Part shown: piece after piece, positions 44,320-55,251 of the stretch
Layout: every line of letters begins with the position of its first letter
How positions within the stretch are numbered: the stretch's first letter is position 1
Assembly: GCF_028502605.1 (NCBI RefSeq)
Contig: NC_079232.1
Span: 5,394,001-5,458,000 of the forward strand
Reading direction: 5' to 3'
Source of the DNA: Trichoderma breve
Taxonomy: Eukaryota; Ascomycota; Sordariomycetes; Hypocreales; Hypocreaceae
Length of the DNA stretch: 64,000 nucleotides
Program-made: the position numbers and the translations under genes
The notes under the pieces: generated by a model
Database searches by the model: none
What the model was told of the DNA's origin: nothing
What the model saw: only the letters and a program-made list of their open reading frames with translations

Positions 44320-46982
44320 TTAATCTTCCAACCAGGACATACTACTATCAGCCTTTGTATTCGTGGGCCTGCCGTTCCTATCTATATCACGCTCTCGCCG
44401 GGCATGATTCTTGCCCAATTTCTGCAGCCGGTCAATTTCCTTCTTGCTCAGCGTGACCTGGTCGAACCCCCGTGGCAGAATCGCGTCGGAGATGAGGAAA
44501 TCGACCTTCATGTTGCGAGCTCTGTCACGGTAGGCTTGTTGGTTCCGCGGAAGCTCGAAAAGCTGGCTGTCTTCCCTTTCAATGATGGCCCAGCTGGCAG
44601 CACGGCGGGCAACGAGGTCGATTAATGTGGCGGAGTCGCGATCGCTCCAGCCTAATCGTCTTTTAAGAGACTTGGGCTGGCTCAATCGCGCATTCATGCG
44701 AGCCTGATCCTTGACCCGTTGGATGGCGGCAAAGTCTGGGGAGGCAGACGGAGGGACGGATGGAGGTGACCGCGCGGTGGCGGTACTAGCAGTAGGGCGA
44801 GGATATTCCACTTGCTGTTCTTGGCTCTTGTGGACGGGAGCGGATGAGGAAGCTGTCTTGCTCCTTTTAACAGGCCTCTGTTCCTCTGGGATAACGTCGT
44901 ATATGCTGTCGTCGCGTTCAGTCGGCAATTTCCGATGCTGATGTACAGCGCTGGATGAGGTAGTAGTTGCCTTGCCCCCTCTATTAGGCCGAGAGTCCAC
45001 TTCAAAGTCGTCCTCTTCCTCCTCCTCTTCTTCCTCCTCTTCGTACGTTTCTTCCTCTTCTTCTTGACTATCATCAGAGGCGTCGACCTCACTAAGATCT
45101 TCGCTCTGCCGATATGATCGCTTGCGCGAGGACCCTGAGGGAGGTAGTTGGGTAAGAGATACACCGCCGAGTAGACCAAGTAGCTGTCTGCCCATAAATA
45201 AAGAGCTGCTAGAAACAAATGTTAGCAATCAAAAAGGAAGAAGGGTGGAACATATTGGGCTTACTCTCTATCTCGGCTTTTAAACCGTTGTGGCGGCGGC
45301 TCTTGCTGGGAGATGCTCAGATCTTGGGAGGATCCGTCCAAAGAATCGTGATCGGGATAACTATTCTCGTCGCCGAGGGGTGGGGGATCTGGGTATGTTT
45401 CTTCGCGGGCCCCTCTCTTGTCTGCCTTTCGAGTCCTGTCTTGTCGAGTTTGCCGCTCCTTCTCCTTGCGAGCTCTTTCTTGCTCTTGGGCGTGTTTCTC
45501 TCTCTCGCGGGCTTGTTTTGCTGCTTCTCGAGCACGTTTCTCTCGCTCTTGAGCTTGTCGGGCTTCTTCTCGAGCCTTTTGCTCCCTCTCTCGGGCTTGC
45601 CGCGCTTCCTCTCGAGCTTTTCGCTGCTCTCGGAATAGCCGCTGCTCTTCGGCGCGCCATTGCTCACGTAGCCTCTCTTTCTCCATGGCGACTTTCTCTT
45701 GCTCTGCCCTGTTCAACAAATGTGAAATTGTTGAATATCTGTCCATGAGCCATTCTTTGAGGTCTTTAAGCGTCTCTTTGAGGGAGTACTGAGCTCGGAT
45801 GCTGGGCAGATCCACGGGAGTCCTAATCCCTCTCTTGCCGCCATCAGACATTATCTTCCACACGTTGGAGACTCTTTGCGAACAAACATCGACCAGCGAT
45901 TGTTGATCGAGGTCCGCTAGAGGCTTATAAGGGCCTTTGCTAAAAAGGCTGCCATAGTCGCCCGGGGCGTCTGGAGCATTCATATTACAAAACGCGTGGC
46001 CCAGCATGCCGCGCAGGTCTGTAGCCTGAGGTGACCTTGCTATGCTCTCGATGGCTCGCTGGGTGCGGATTTCCAGAGACATTGACCTGTATTGCGTTTC
46101 TTCCGCGGCAAAATGCAGAGGAAAGAGGGTGTCTACGGCCTCGAGAAAAGGCACAGGATTGTCTCCCTCAGACTCGATGCTTTCTATTTGCATGAGAGCA
46201 GTGGCAATGTTTGCCAGCTTGATAGAGAGTGGAATGGCTGCATTCTCCGTCTCCGAGATGTCCTCTCCCGCCTTGTCCACCCAATCCCAGTCGAGAAAAG
46301 GGGATGCTTGGTGAGAAGCCTGGAAAATGCTGCGAGACGCCTTGAATGACTGCAGTTTCATGAGGAGCACCTTTTCGTAAGACGGCCGTGACTTGTTTTG
46401 CAACTGGCCGATGAGGTTCTTGGCGTCCCGAGCTAACGAAGGCACGGCCTCGAGCTTCATCTCATGCTCAGCCTCTTCGACATCATTTTGGACCATCTCT
46501 TCTTCAAGTAGCTGAGCCGCAGATTTGGGCTCTGGGGCAATGCTTTCGTCGTCCTCGTCGTCCTCGTCGTCAGTGTTGTCCCTCCTAGGGTTTGTCGCTA
46601 TACTACTGACGCTGGGATGACGAGGAGCGCCACGACGCGGCTTTGGATCAAACACAATGGAACCTTTGCGTGGCACAGATGTTAGACCCTTTGGAGGTTC
46701 TATGCTTGGTAGCACAGGGGACGAATGTGATGGGGTTGCTGGCGGAGGTGGACGAGATGGGAGAGAAGAAGAAGAAGGAGCAGGAGGAGGAGGAAGAATG
46801 AGAGAAGTCGTCGGTCTTGTAGGCGAAGAGCTCGGAGGAGGGCTAGGGGAGGAACTAGATTCCCTGGCGACGGCCTCGTTTCCACGCCGCTTAGTCGCTC
46901 GAGGTGGGTTTCTCCTGATGGGCTGTGGAGGAGACGAGGATGGCGGAGGCTCGACGGCCTTTTTGGACCGCCGGGTCTGCAT
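44320..46982 (-). CDS. Taz1/TRF-like telomere-binding protein (TRFH-like and telobox Myb)
   Basis: Two exons, 46982-45265 and 45208-44320 (intron GTAAGC...TTCTAG, phase 2), give 868 residues. The first 150 are Pro/Ser-rich and disordered. Residues 180-425 are helix-rich and sit where Taz1 and TRF proteins carry the TRFH dimerisation domain. Residues 425-525 are a highly charged Arg/Glu/Gln coiled coil. A Glu run lies near 625. The C-terminal Myb (about 755-830) has LGWSDRDSATLIDLV, SWAIIEREDS and then QQAYRDRARNMKVDFL. The last resembles the third helix and RARNMK element of the fission yeast Taz1 telobox rather than the VDLKDKWRN form of human TRF. The family binds double-stranded TTAGGG repeats and organises shelterin. 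The Myb is well supported; the TRFH is inferred from position and helix content. Confidence 0.72.
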
Positions 46983-47136
46983 CTTGGGCTAGCTGCAATG
47001 AGATCTGACACGATATAAAGCGGGACAAGGTGCCGAACAGCGGAGCAGGAGTAGGAGAAGCGGAAACAGAAGCAGAGAGTAGTGGCCGTGAATCAGAACA
47101 AGAGACGAGGAGAGAGAGAGGAGAGAGAGAGACACC

Positions 47137-47157
47137 AATAATAATAATAATAATAAT
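47137..47157. repeat. (AAT)7 microsatellite
   Basis: Seven perfect AAT units in the leader of the Taz1-like gene, about 155 bases before its ATG. Confidence 0.9.
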
Positions 47158-47309
47158 GGAAGATAAGAAATACAATGGACACAGCTCCTGCGACAAATGA
47201 GACTAGTAATCTCGACCGTCAAAGAGAATTAGAATTAGCGGCTCGCTTTTGAAGCCTTTGTTTGTTCTTCAGCAGCGTCTGTTTGCTTGCGCAACGCGAT
47301 GGACGTCCA

Positions 47310-47335
47310 AACCTAACGTTAGAAACCTAACCCTA
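47310..47335. promoter_or_regulatory. Telomere-repeat-like motif upstream of the Taz1-like gene
   Basis: The 26 bases contain AACCTAACGTTAG, three bases, then AACCTAACCCTA. CCTAAC occurs three times counting both strands, and AACCCTA matches one telomere repeat. It lies 328-353 bases upstream of the ATG at 46982. Fungal telobox factors bind such sites, so a regulatory role is plausible but only inferred. Confidence 0.4.
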
Positions 47336-48247
47336 CTCCTCTAAAAAGTCGGGAATCGTCCCCTGCGCGCCACGATGCGCTAGGCCGGATGCGGCGACGT
47401 GCTGTTTCTTTGCTGGGGCAAGCTCCACAGCGGATGGAGGGGACAATGAGAATTGAAGTGACGGACTTTGTTGTTCAACGGACATGAGACGTGCCTGGAC
47501 TGGAGCACAGATAATCGGTTGGCCTATCAAGAGCATCAAACTAGGCTTGCTGGCCTGATTTTTGCTCTTTTCTTTATGGATTGAGGCGTCAATATTCATT
47601 CAGCATGAGACAGTACGCAATCACGGCGCAAAGCTGTTGGGCCTGTGCGACTTGTGTAAGACTGCAGAACTGTGAACTGGGCAAGTACTGTGTACGGGGG
47701 TCATGGGCCGGATGAAGCTCAGATATTGCCAGATTGACAGAGCTGAGAAGCAAGTGAGGTACCGGGGGCGAGCAGGAGGCACTAGAAAATTACCTCTCAA
47801 AAGTGCGCAAGGCAGATGGCTGAAGCTTCTCAGCTGATGGAGATACTCAAGCAAGACATGCTTCCGAAACTATGGAATCTATTCAAGTGTGGAGTACTGT
47901 ATAGCATTACGTTGCGTTGCCTTTGTACGGTCTATCAGGCTGAGGGGAAAAAAACCTGCCATGAAAAAGAGCACAGGAAATATCTGCATGACAAAGGGTC
48001 TAGACTAGAGCTGGCGGCGTCTGTTCTGTGCAGTCAGACTGACCAAGACAAAGCCCGGCGAGTTTCTTGGTCATTGTAGTTGGGCGAGCCGTGAGCCCCA
48101 CTGGACCGAGAGGCAGAGAGTATCGTACTCGTAATACCGCAAGTATGCACTTGGTGGCGTACAGGGACGGAGCCAGAGGTCATGCCATGGTCATTAATGG
48201 CAGAGCAGAGATGGATCATCTGGTTGGACCGGCTCTCATCATCGAAC

Positions 48248-49313
48248 TCAGTTGCTCTTCTTCTGGGCCGTGATGGCAGTCGACACATGTCTGTCTGGGC
48301 CAAACACGCCTGAGAGATACGCAATCCGCGTAAAAGCAAGAAACAGCTGTAGAATCAAAAACGTACGATTAGCTGCAATGCCAACAAATGCAGTAAATGT
48401 AGCAGCGCTGCTACTCAGGCGGCAGTTGAAATCTGCCCGGTTTCATCTCAAATGCCTGAAAATGGTGGATAAGATGTGGGCAAGCAGTGGAGGCGGCGGC
48501 TGATGTAGACCAAAGAAAAGAAAGGCAACCCGGAGGGTAGAGGGCAGATGACAAAGGGAGAGGAAGAGAATCATCAAAGTCAAAGAGAGGGGAAATGTGC
48601 GTACCGTGGCCCCGAGATTTCCCCAAGCCATGGCGTTCCACCTAGAGACGTCCATGAACCTGTCCGAGCCTAGTCCATACCATGTAAACCCAACGTGACC
48701 GGCATCAGCAATCAAGAGGGCGATGAGATAGTTGCGGACGACTCTGGCCTCGGAAGTTGTCCAGAACAAGGCCAAGCCCACAAGGCACATTCCGAGATAC
48801 ATGTTGCCCAGCTGATGGGCCATGACGATGCTATTCTCCGAGGCGACCAGAGGCTTGTCCTGGGGGATCTGTTGTGCCACGAACCATGCCGGGTCGTATA
48901 CAGCGCCGGCGAAGCCTGCCACGCTGTGATTTGCTCAAGCCCAGGTTAGCCGTACTCGTACATTACAGTTACGAAGTGATACAGAATCTCGCTCGCTTGC
49001 CATCCTCGCGGCAGTCGGTGGTTTCTTGCGATTTCGGTGGGTTTTTTAGGCAGAGGAGGAGTCATTGGGCTTTGCTGCCACCCTCCCAAACCTTCATCAA
49101 CCCCATATTTTATGCATACATAGCAGAAGCTTAGGAAGAGAGGAGAGGGAGATGGGGAAAGCAGAGAAACCGAGTGGTGGGTTGTCTCAAGTTGCCGCGA
49201 TTGGGCAAGCGATACATAGTCATACAGCAGCAAGTGGGCTGGGCTTACAGCGACAAGGGCTCGAGGACCGTGAAGACGATGCGGGGGAACGGCGGCAGAG
49301 AGGCGGCCATCAT
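48248..49313 (-). CDS. Small four-span membrane protein (DUF7704-like)
   Basis: Three exons, 49313-49249, 48923-48605 and 48346-48248, give about 160 residues. Introns are GTAAGC...CACAG and GTACGC...CTACAG; the second is 258 nt. Hydrophobic spans are RIVFTVLEPLSLVAGFAGAV, then LGNMYLGMCLVGLALFW, NYLIALLIADAGHVGFTWY and LFLAFTRIAYLSGVFG. The LEP motif in the first span and the WNxMAWGNLG...RIAYL pattern fit a widespread fungal family of small tetraspan proteins (DUF7704) with no known function. The start could be either of two adjacent ATGs (49313 or 49310). The last exon is chosen because it keeps the frame and completes the conserved fourth span. Confidence 0.7.
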
Positions 49314-51357
49314 GTGCTTGTGTGTTGTGCGTCTGGAAATGAGGGGGGGAAGATGAAGAAGAAGAAGAAGCAGAAGACGAGATGTGGATGTAGTAAATGG
49401 AGATGCAGATGGGATGACGAGTGGTGTGAGCCGGACGATGAGACGCGGGAGGGAAGTGGGAAGCCAAGTGACCAAGTGAGTGAGAAAATCGAGGCGTGGA
49501 GACGTTTGAATTCTGCAGCAAACCACCGCGACAATTGGTGACGATGCTGGGCCGTTTTACGACGAGGATTGCATGTTTTGGTCCAACCCAAACAGCAGCC
49601 CCTCGTGGGGACTGATGCTGCAGGTTCCTCTTTTGGGCTCGAGATGCAGATGCAACTCGTGATACGATTTAAAAGCCCGGGGAAATCAACCAGGGAGGAG
49701 CTGCTCCAGGGTATCGAGCATGAACACTCATCCAATCTCATAGCGCAAAGGCACTTCAGTAAAATTCAGCTGAGACTTTGGGTCAATTCCAGCTGTTGTC
49801 ATGGCGCTGACGACCACTGGGCGTGCCGCTGAACTGCCTGTACCGCTACCTGAGCACCCTTCTTTGCTCGGGTGTCTGTGCTAACAAAAGTTGACAAGCT
49901 GCCGGTACTGGGTACGGCGGGGCATGCTAGTGCCGAGAATCAGTCAGCTGTAGCCGCAAACGTACGACCAGAGGAAACAAGTGAGAGGCAGTTCGGCATG
50001 ATTCGGGGGTTGATTTGGGTCAGTGGACAATGCCTGAGCGAACCAACAGGGACGGCATTGAGACACAAAATTTGCTTGCAGCTGCATGCGACTATTTGCC
50101 ATTTTGGTTGATTTCATTTTTGCCTCTGTATCTTTGTTCTGATTGTCGAAATCATGCTTGACGTTGCATTGATACCCTCAGTAACTCCGTAGACGACTAC
50201 CAAATAATACCTACTAGGTAGTACCTTAGTACTACCTACCATTAGAGAAAGTTCTCGGGTCGACGGAGCAGCAATGCGTGGACGTGGACATTAGCGATTA
50301 TTACCAATGCCGAGACTTAAAGGTACACAGTACACCAACTCCCTATCCTTGACGTCACATTTAGCCTGTACCGAGTACGCGACGTTTTTGCTTTTTTGCC
50401 TTTTTGCTTCCCCCCTCTCCCTCTTTTTTTCCCTCTTCCAAATCATCACCCTGTTTGCCGGCTGACGCTTGAGGTTAGCAGAGACACTAACTCGCCTGTA
50501 CATGCGCTGTACTGTGCTCTGGCCCCGGAGGACGCGCCGCCGTGCTTGCATCTAAAGCCGAGCACTTGCTTTGCTGGTTGCTTTTTCCTCGCATCCATTC
50601 TTTTCGTTTCTCTGCCCATCTTTCCCTTTTGCTTTTCTTACCCGCTGCTAGGTAATCAATCATTACTCCCCGTGTTATAGCGCTTGTCTCGGCTTCGTCT
50701 CCCCGAGCACTAAACCGCATTTCGCGAGTCCAATTCCATGCCTCGCCCAAGCAGCCAAACGTGAGCGCTTCACGTGCTGACACCACTCCAGCTTTGCTCT
50801 TCAGCTCTCTCCCTCTCTCTCCCTTCTGCTATATCCTATTCCTACCTAACCAATCCCCTTTTATGATCCCTCCCGCCCTCCCTCTCCCTCCAAATTGGTC
50901 TCCAGCCGCAGCAGCACCAGTAGCATTGCATTAGCAGGGCTGCAGCTAGACAAGCAAAAACGCGGAATTCCAGCTCCTCGCTCGCCAACTAAGACAAGGA
51001 GGGACATGTCGAGGCCTCACTGTGCGGAAGTGCGGGAGAGCATAGCATAGGCACATCCGGTCATTTCTCTCTCTCTCTCTCTCTCTCTACCCTCTTCTCT
51101 CGCTCTTACACACTCTTACACACTCTTTCAACCAACTCCCACTCGTTTCTTCAACCTCTCCCTCTCCTTCGTTTCCCATCATCCTCTCTTCCATACATCC
51201 ATCACGTCTCTCTCCCCTTGGTCGCTCTTTGATCCGTCTTAATCCAAATCTCGAATACCCTCGCTCACGTGTGCCTCCTCCGACGACCCGGCTACTTGCT
51301 GTTACTACTCTATTATATCGTTCATTGCTCGAGATCCACCACTGCGGATAACTCGCC
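49314..51357. other. Divergent promoter of the DUF7704-like and Tay1-like genes
   Basis: About 2 kb between genes pointing away from each other. CTAGGTA-type palindromes lie at 50206-50242. From about 50790 the plus strand is strongly pyrimidine-rich, including (CT)11 at 51067-51088, as in leaders of fungal housekeeping genes. No gene seen. Confidence 0.55.
51067..51088. repeat. (CT)11 microsatellite in the Tay1-like gene leader
   Basis: Eleven perfect CT units within a long pyrimidine-rich leader, 270 bases before the ATG. Confidence 0.9.
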
Positions 51358-53241
51358 ATGGCTACCATAGAGCCGCGTCTCATCCACCTCTTGAATGACG
51401 ATCCGACATCCCCGGAGCTCCCCAACGCAGACCTGCTCCCATTGCCATCCCTGCCCACGTTACAGCTGCCGCCCTTGTCCGGGGCTCGCGATGGGCCTCT
51501 GCCGCCGCTGCAGCTCGAGGGCCTTCGGGCAGACAGGTTCTTTGGCAGTGCTGGCCGGAATGCCGCTGTTCCCGGTCCTAGCAGCGGAGCTCCGTTGGCA
51601 TCACCATTCATCGGAGATCAGTCGAATGCCTATTCAGATTACAGGAGAGACAACGACTTCTCCAAAGAAGGCAAATATGCCGGGAGTTCGGCTCTGTATC
51701 CGCTAAGGCTTCTGTTGAGCGAGGTCAACATGCCGCTGATACCCACACCGCCAGCTCCTTCATTCACCAGCATTCTCAACGAGGGCCCGGACTTTCAAGA
51801 TGATGCTCCCTCATCTACGTCCAATTCCACGTCTACATCCACATCCGCAAACACAAACACAACCACAGACACAATCACTTCTACGTCTACAACCGCGTCT
51901 ACATCCACGTCTTCGGACTCTTCCTCCTCATCTGCATCATCATCATCATCATCTTCTTCTTCTTCTTCAAATACCACAGCCGCATCCACCGAAGATCCCC
52001 CTTCTTCTGCCAACAAGAAGCGACCAGCGATCCATATCAAGGATGATTTTGTGCAGCTACCACAGCCCGCAAAGAAGCCAAAGGCCCACCAGGCTCCCTT
52101 CATGCCACCCATCATCAACGGCCTTCTTGAGCCGCCGCCCCATGTGGCTCTCTTCCCGCCCATTGAATCCAGTGCCTTTGACGACACCGATGCCGGTCAG
52201 AGCAAGCTTCTCCATGAGCTCAGCTACAGCCCTCCGGGTCCCCGCCTGTCTCCGGAGCCTGACCAACCTGTGGCCAAACCAAGGGCAACAAGGAAGCGTT
52301 CAAGCAAACCCAGGCGGAAATGGACAGAAGAGGAGACGAACCACCTGCTCAAAGGCGTCGATCGCCATGGCGTGGGTAAATGGACCAACATATTGGATGA
52401 CCCTGATTATACATTCAATTCGCGCTCGGCTGGCGATCTCAAGGACCGCTTCCGTACTTGTTGCCCCGAAGAGATGCGTGTAAAGGAGGTTGATGAAGTC
52501 AAGGCTCGTGCCCGACGACGGCAGCTTAGGAGTAAGCCAAGGCCCAAGTCGCTTTCGCCAAAGAAGAGTCCGGGGAAGACAGTTCAAGAGACCCAAGACA
52601 CTCTCCTAGCCGAAGGCGGGCCTCTGTCGGGCAAGGACCCGGCTGCCTCTATTCCGTTCGAGTTTGATGACATGCCCATCAAGAGGAGTCGTGCTCATCG
52701 GATGAAAGTGTCAGACCTCGCGGGGCTCGGCATCACGGGGCCATTTAGAAGGGCCCGTAGGCGGGAGAGAACCGCTTTTTCCAACCGAGACGACCAAGAG
52801 ATTCTGCAAGGCCTTGAAAAGTATGGCGCGTCTTGGTCCAAGATCCAGCGCGATGAGCGTTTTCACCTTGGCACCCGGCAGCCTACGGACCTTCGAGACC
52901 GGGTACGGAATAAATTCCCCTACATCTTCCAGCGCATTGAAAAGGGTGTTTTCCAGCCCAAAGATGTCAGCATTACAAACATCCTCGAACCAATGGTCAG
53001 CACGAGCATTGTCGGCTCATTCAAGTCTGCCCCTGCCCCTCCACTTACCTTAAAGGGCAACCCTGCAAAAGCCTCGCAGGAAGAGTTGCCCAAGTGGCCG
53101 TTCCTAACGGCTGGCTCGACGGAGCAGCTTCAGCAACCGACTCGTGACACTGACGAGTCTGCGGCTTCAGCAGCAGGTGGCGAGATGGACATTTCCAGGC
53201 TTTTACTGGACGATGCTCAGTTGACACCTGCGCTCTCCTAG
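51358..53241 (+). CDS. Double-Myb telobox protein (Tay1/Teb1-like)
   Basis: A single exon of 627 residues from ATG 51358. Two Myb domains are visible. The first, about residues 318-375, has RRKWTEEETNHLLKGVDRHG, KWTNIL and AGDLKDRFRTCCP, the telobox VDLKDRFRN form. The second, about 470-530, has RTAFSNRDDQEILQGLEKYG, SWSKIQ and TDLRDRVRNKFP. Two such domains in one protein is the layout of Yarrowia Tay1 and fission yeast Teb1, which bind TTAGGG-type sequence at telomeres or at gene promoters. Residues about 150-210 are a Thr/Ser/Asn tract, and a basic linker rich in Arg/Lys and SP motifs separates the Mybs. Tay1/Teb1 role is established for those relatives, inferred here. Confidence 0.83.
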   Translation: MATIEPRLIHLLNDDPTSPELPNADLLPLPSLPTLQLPPLSGARDGPLPPLQLEGLRADRFFGSAGRNAAVPGPSSGAPLASPFIGDQSNAYSDYRRDNDFSKEGKYAGSSALYPLRLLLSEVNMPLIPTPPAPSFTSILNEGPDFQDDAPSSTSNSTSTSTSANTNTTTDTITSTSTTASTSTSSDSSSSSASSSSSSSSSSSNTTAASTEDPPSSANKKRPAIHIKDDFVQLPQPAKKPKAHQAPFMPPIINGLLEPPPHVALFPPIESSAFDDTDAGQSKLLHELSYSPPGPRLSPEPDQPVAKPRATRKRSSKPRRKWTEEETNHLLKGVDRHGVGKWTNILDDPDYTFNSRSAGDLKDRFRTCCPEEMRVKEVDEVKARARRRQLRSKPRPKSLSPKKSPGKTVQETQDTLLAEGGPLSGKDPAASIPFEFDDMPIKRSRAHRMKVSDLAGLGITGPFRRARRRERTAFSNRDDQEILQGLEKYGASWSKIQRDERFHLGTRQPTDLRDRVRNKFPYIFQRIEKGVFQPKDVSITNILEPMVSTSIVGSFKSAPAPPLTLKGNPAKASQEELPKWPFLTAGSTEQLQQPTRDTDESAASAAGGEMDISRLLLDDAQLTPALS

Positions 53242-54044
53242 AGAAAGATGAAATAAAGAAAAGAAAATAAAAGAAAAGACAAAGACAAAGACAAGACCCA
53301 TCACCACTCAGATTACTACTACATCGGACTACCGAAATCATGCACAAACACTGGATCCTCTCGCATGGCAAGGCTCTGGCTCAAGCGTGGTCAGCAGCAC
53401 CCGATTACATCTCTCTTACCTACTCCTCCTTTTACAGCTCATCTCTACGTACTCTTACTTTATGGCAATGCCGCGATACGTTCATTGTATTGCTCACGAT
53501 ACCATCATCTTTCCTTTGTCACAAGCCTTTTATGCTTGATAATATATACCTTGAGGCGTGGCTGTGTAAGCTCGCGCATGGAAGAGGAACTGGCAAGGAT
53601 CATAATACCCCCCATATTAATGTTGCACATGATGGGATGATAATAATAGCAAGCAAAAGTTGATTTAATTGAATTTTTTAATTCCGTCACACTTGACGGC
53701 ACCAAGCCATCATCGTTGTCCCTCCTACTGTACTCATCAAATCCATCTTGTGAAGTTTGTATTGTGGGGTATGGGGAGCGACTGTTATCTTCTTATCGTA
53801 GGAAAATGGGGCGCCGGGAAAACAGCGGCACTGTGGAGAAGCTCTATCACGTGATTTCCATCAGCCTCCTCGTGCCTGTTTTGGCAATCACGGCAAGCCT
53901 TAGGGCAAGAAAGCCCCCACAATTTGGCGCGCTCACGAAGCGAGAAGAAAAAAAAGGTGTGCCGTCAATTTACTTTTCTGCTTCTTGATCCACGCCCAAC
54001 TTCCGTCGTTTTCATCACCGTCGAGAAAACAGCCAGTCGTCACC
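53242..54044. other. Promoter of the eS4 gene and 3' region of the Tay1-like gene
   Basis: AAAGAAAA-type A/G repeats follow the stop codon. A TTAGGGC element is at 53900-53906, and a short pyrimidine-rich leader precedes the ATG at 54045. No further gene. Confidence 0.55.
53900..53906. promoter_or_regulatory. TTAGGGC element in the eS4 promoter
   Basis: TTAGGGC, the complement of GCCCTAA, lies 139-145 bases before the eS4 ATG. Tbf1-type telobox factors in several yeasts bind RCCCTAA at ribosomal protein genes. A single hexamer can occur by chance. Confidence 0.35.
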
Positions 54045-55251
54045 ATGGCCCGAGGAATGTGAGTACAATCAATGCTGAGAAGTGTTCCTGTCTATTGTCC
54101 AGCAGAGGAGGAGAAAGGGATTGGTGCTGTTTGCTTCAAACTATTTTCCCTCTTCGTCTCCAGATGCTGTTGACGATGGCTTCAATTGCAAAAAAACAAA
54201 ATAATGAAAACACGACGACTGACTTTTTTCCTCTCACAGCAAGAAGCACCAGAAGCGCCTTAGCGCCCCCTCCCACTGGCTGCTGGACAAGCTGTCCGGT
54301 CTCTATGCCCCCAAGCCTTCTGCCGGTCCTCACAAGCTCCGTGACTGCATGCCCCTGATCGTCTTCATCCGCAACCGTCTCAAGTATGCCCTCAACTACC
54401 GCGAGACCAAGGCCATCATGATGCAGCGCCTGGTCAAGGTTGACGGCAAGGTCCGCACCGATATCACCTACCCCGCCGGCTACATGGACGTCATCACCAT
54501 CGAGAAGACTGGCGAGAACTTCCGTCTCATCTACGACACCAAGGGCCGCTTCACCGTCCACCGAATCCAGGCCGAGGAGGCCGAGTACAAGCTGGGCAAG
54601 GTCAAGCGCGTTCAGCTCGGCCGTGGTGGAATCCCATTCTTGGTCACGCACGATGCGAGAACGTGAGTTCTGTCAGACATCATTCAGCCGTTGGATCAAG
54701 CTTTGGTCGATTCGGGAAAAAAGGAAGGAGAAAACTTCAAAAAATTCACCTCTCCCTTGATTTGTTTTCTTCTTTTCTCAATTTCCCCTCTTTTCACAGA
54801 GAGGGAAAAAAGGAAGAAGAAGCAGACACGACGACGATGGAAGCTTTATTTAACGGCTGTATGTCCCCCCTTGTCCCCGTGCGAGTGCTAATTATTCTTC
54901 TTTTACAGCATTCGTTACCCTGACCCCCTGATCAAGGTCAACGACACCGTCAAGATTGACCTCGCCACCGGCAAGATCACCGACTTCATCAAGTTCGACA
55001 CTGGCGCCGTCGCCATGGTCACTGGTGGTCGTAACATGGGCCGTGTTGGTGTCATCACCCACCGTGAGCGTCACGACGGAGGCTTCAACATCGTCCACAT
55101 CAAGGACGCCATTGACAACACCTTTGCCACCCGTGAGAGCAACGTTTTCGTCATTGGCCAGGAGAAGCCCTGGATCTCCCTGCCCAAGGGCAAGGGTGTC
55201 AAGCTCACCATCGCTGAGGAGCGTGACCGCCGACGTGCTCTCGCTCACTAA
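54045..55251 (+). CDS. rps4: 40S ribosomal protein eS4
   Basis: Three exons, 54045-54058 (14 nt), 54240-54662 and 54909-55251, give 259 residues, the normal length. Introns are GTGAGT...CTCACAG (181 nt) and GTGAGT...TTTACAG (246 nt), both phase 2. The N-terminus MARGIKKHQKRL with [10 protein letters not shown] is characteristic. The S4 RNA-binding block ([20 protein letters not shown]) and the KOW-like segment ([19 protein letters not shown]) follow. The protein binds 18S rRNA in the small subunit body. Codon use is strongly biased to C-ending codons, as in highly expressed genes. A tiny first exon and an intron right after the start are common in fungal ribosomal protein genes. Confidence 0.98.

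Larger units (their letters stand above)
46983..48247. other. Upstream region of the Taz1-like gene
   Basis: Leader and promoter of the minus-strand Taz1-like gene, with GA-rich tracts, an (AAT)7 repeat and a telomere-like motif listed separately. A short minus-strand frame at 47333-47599 ends next to that motif; I could not support it as a gene. Confidence 0.5.

Noticed and set aside
47333..47599. Minus-strand frame of 88 codons ending TIPDFLEE next to the telomere-like motif
   Set aside because: Tail looks protein-like but the first half does not, no family is recognised, and it lies in the upstream region of another gene.
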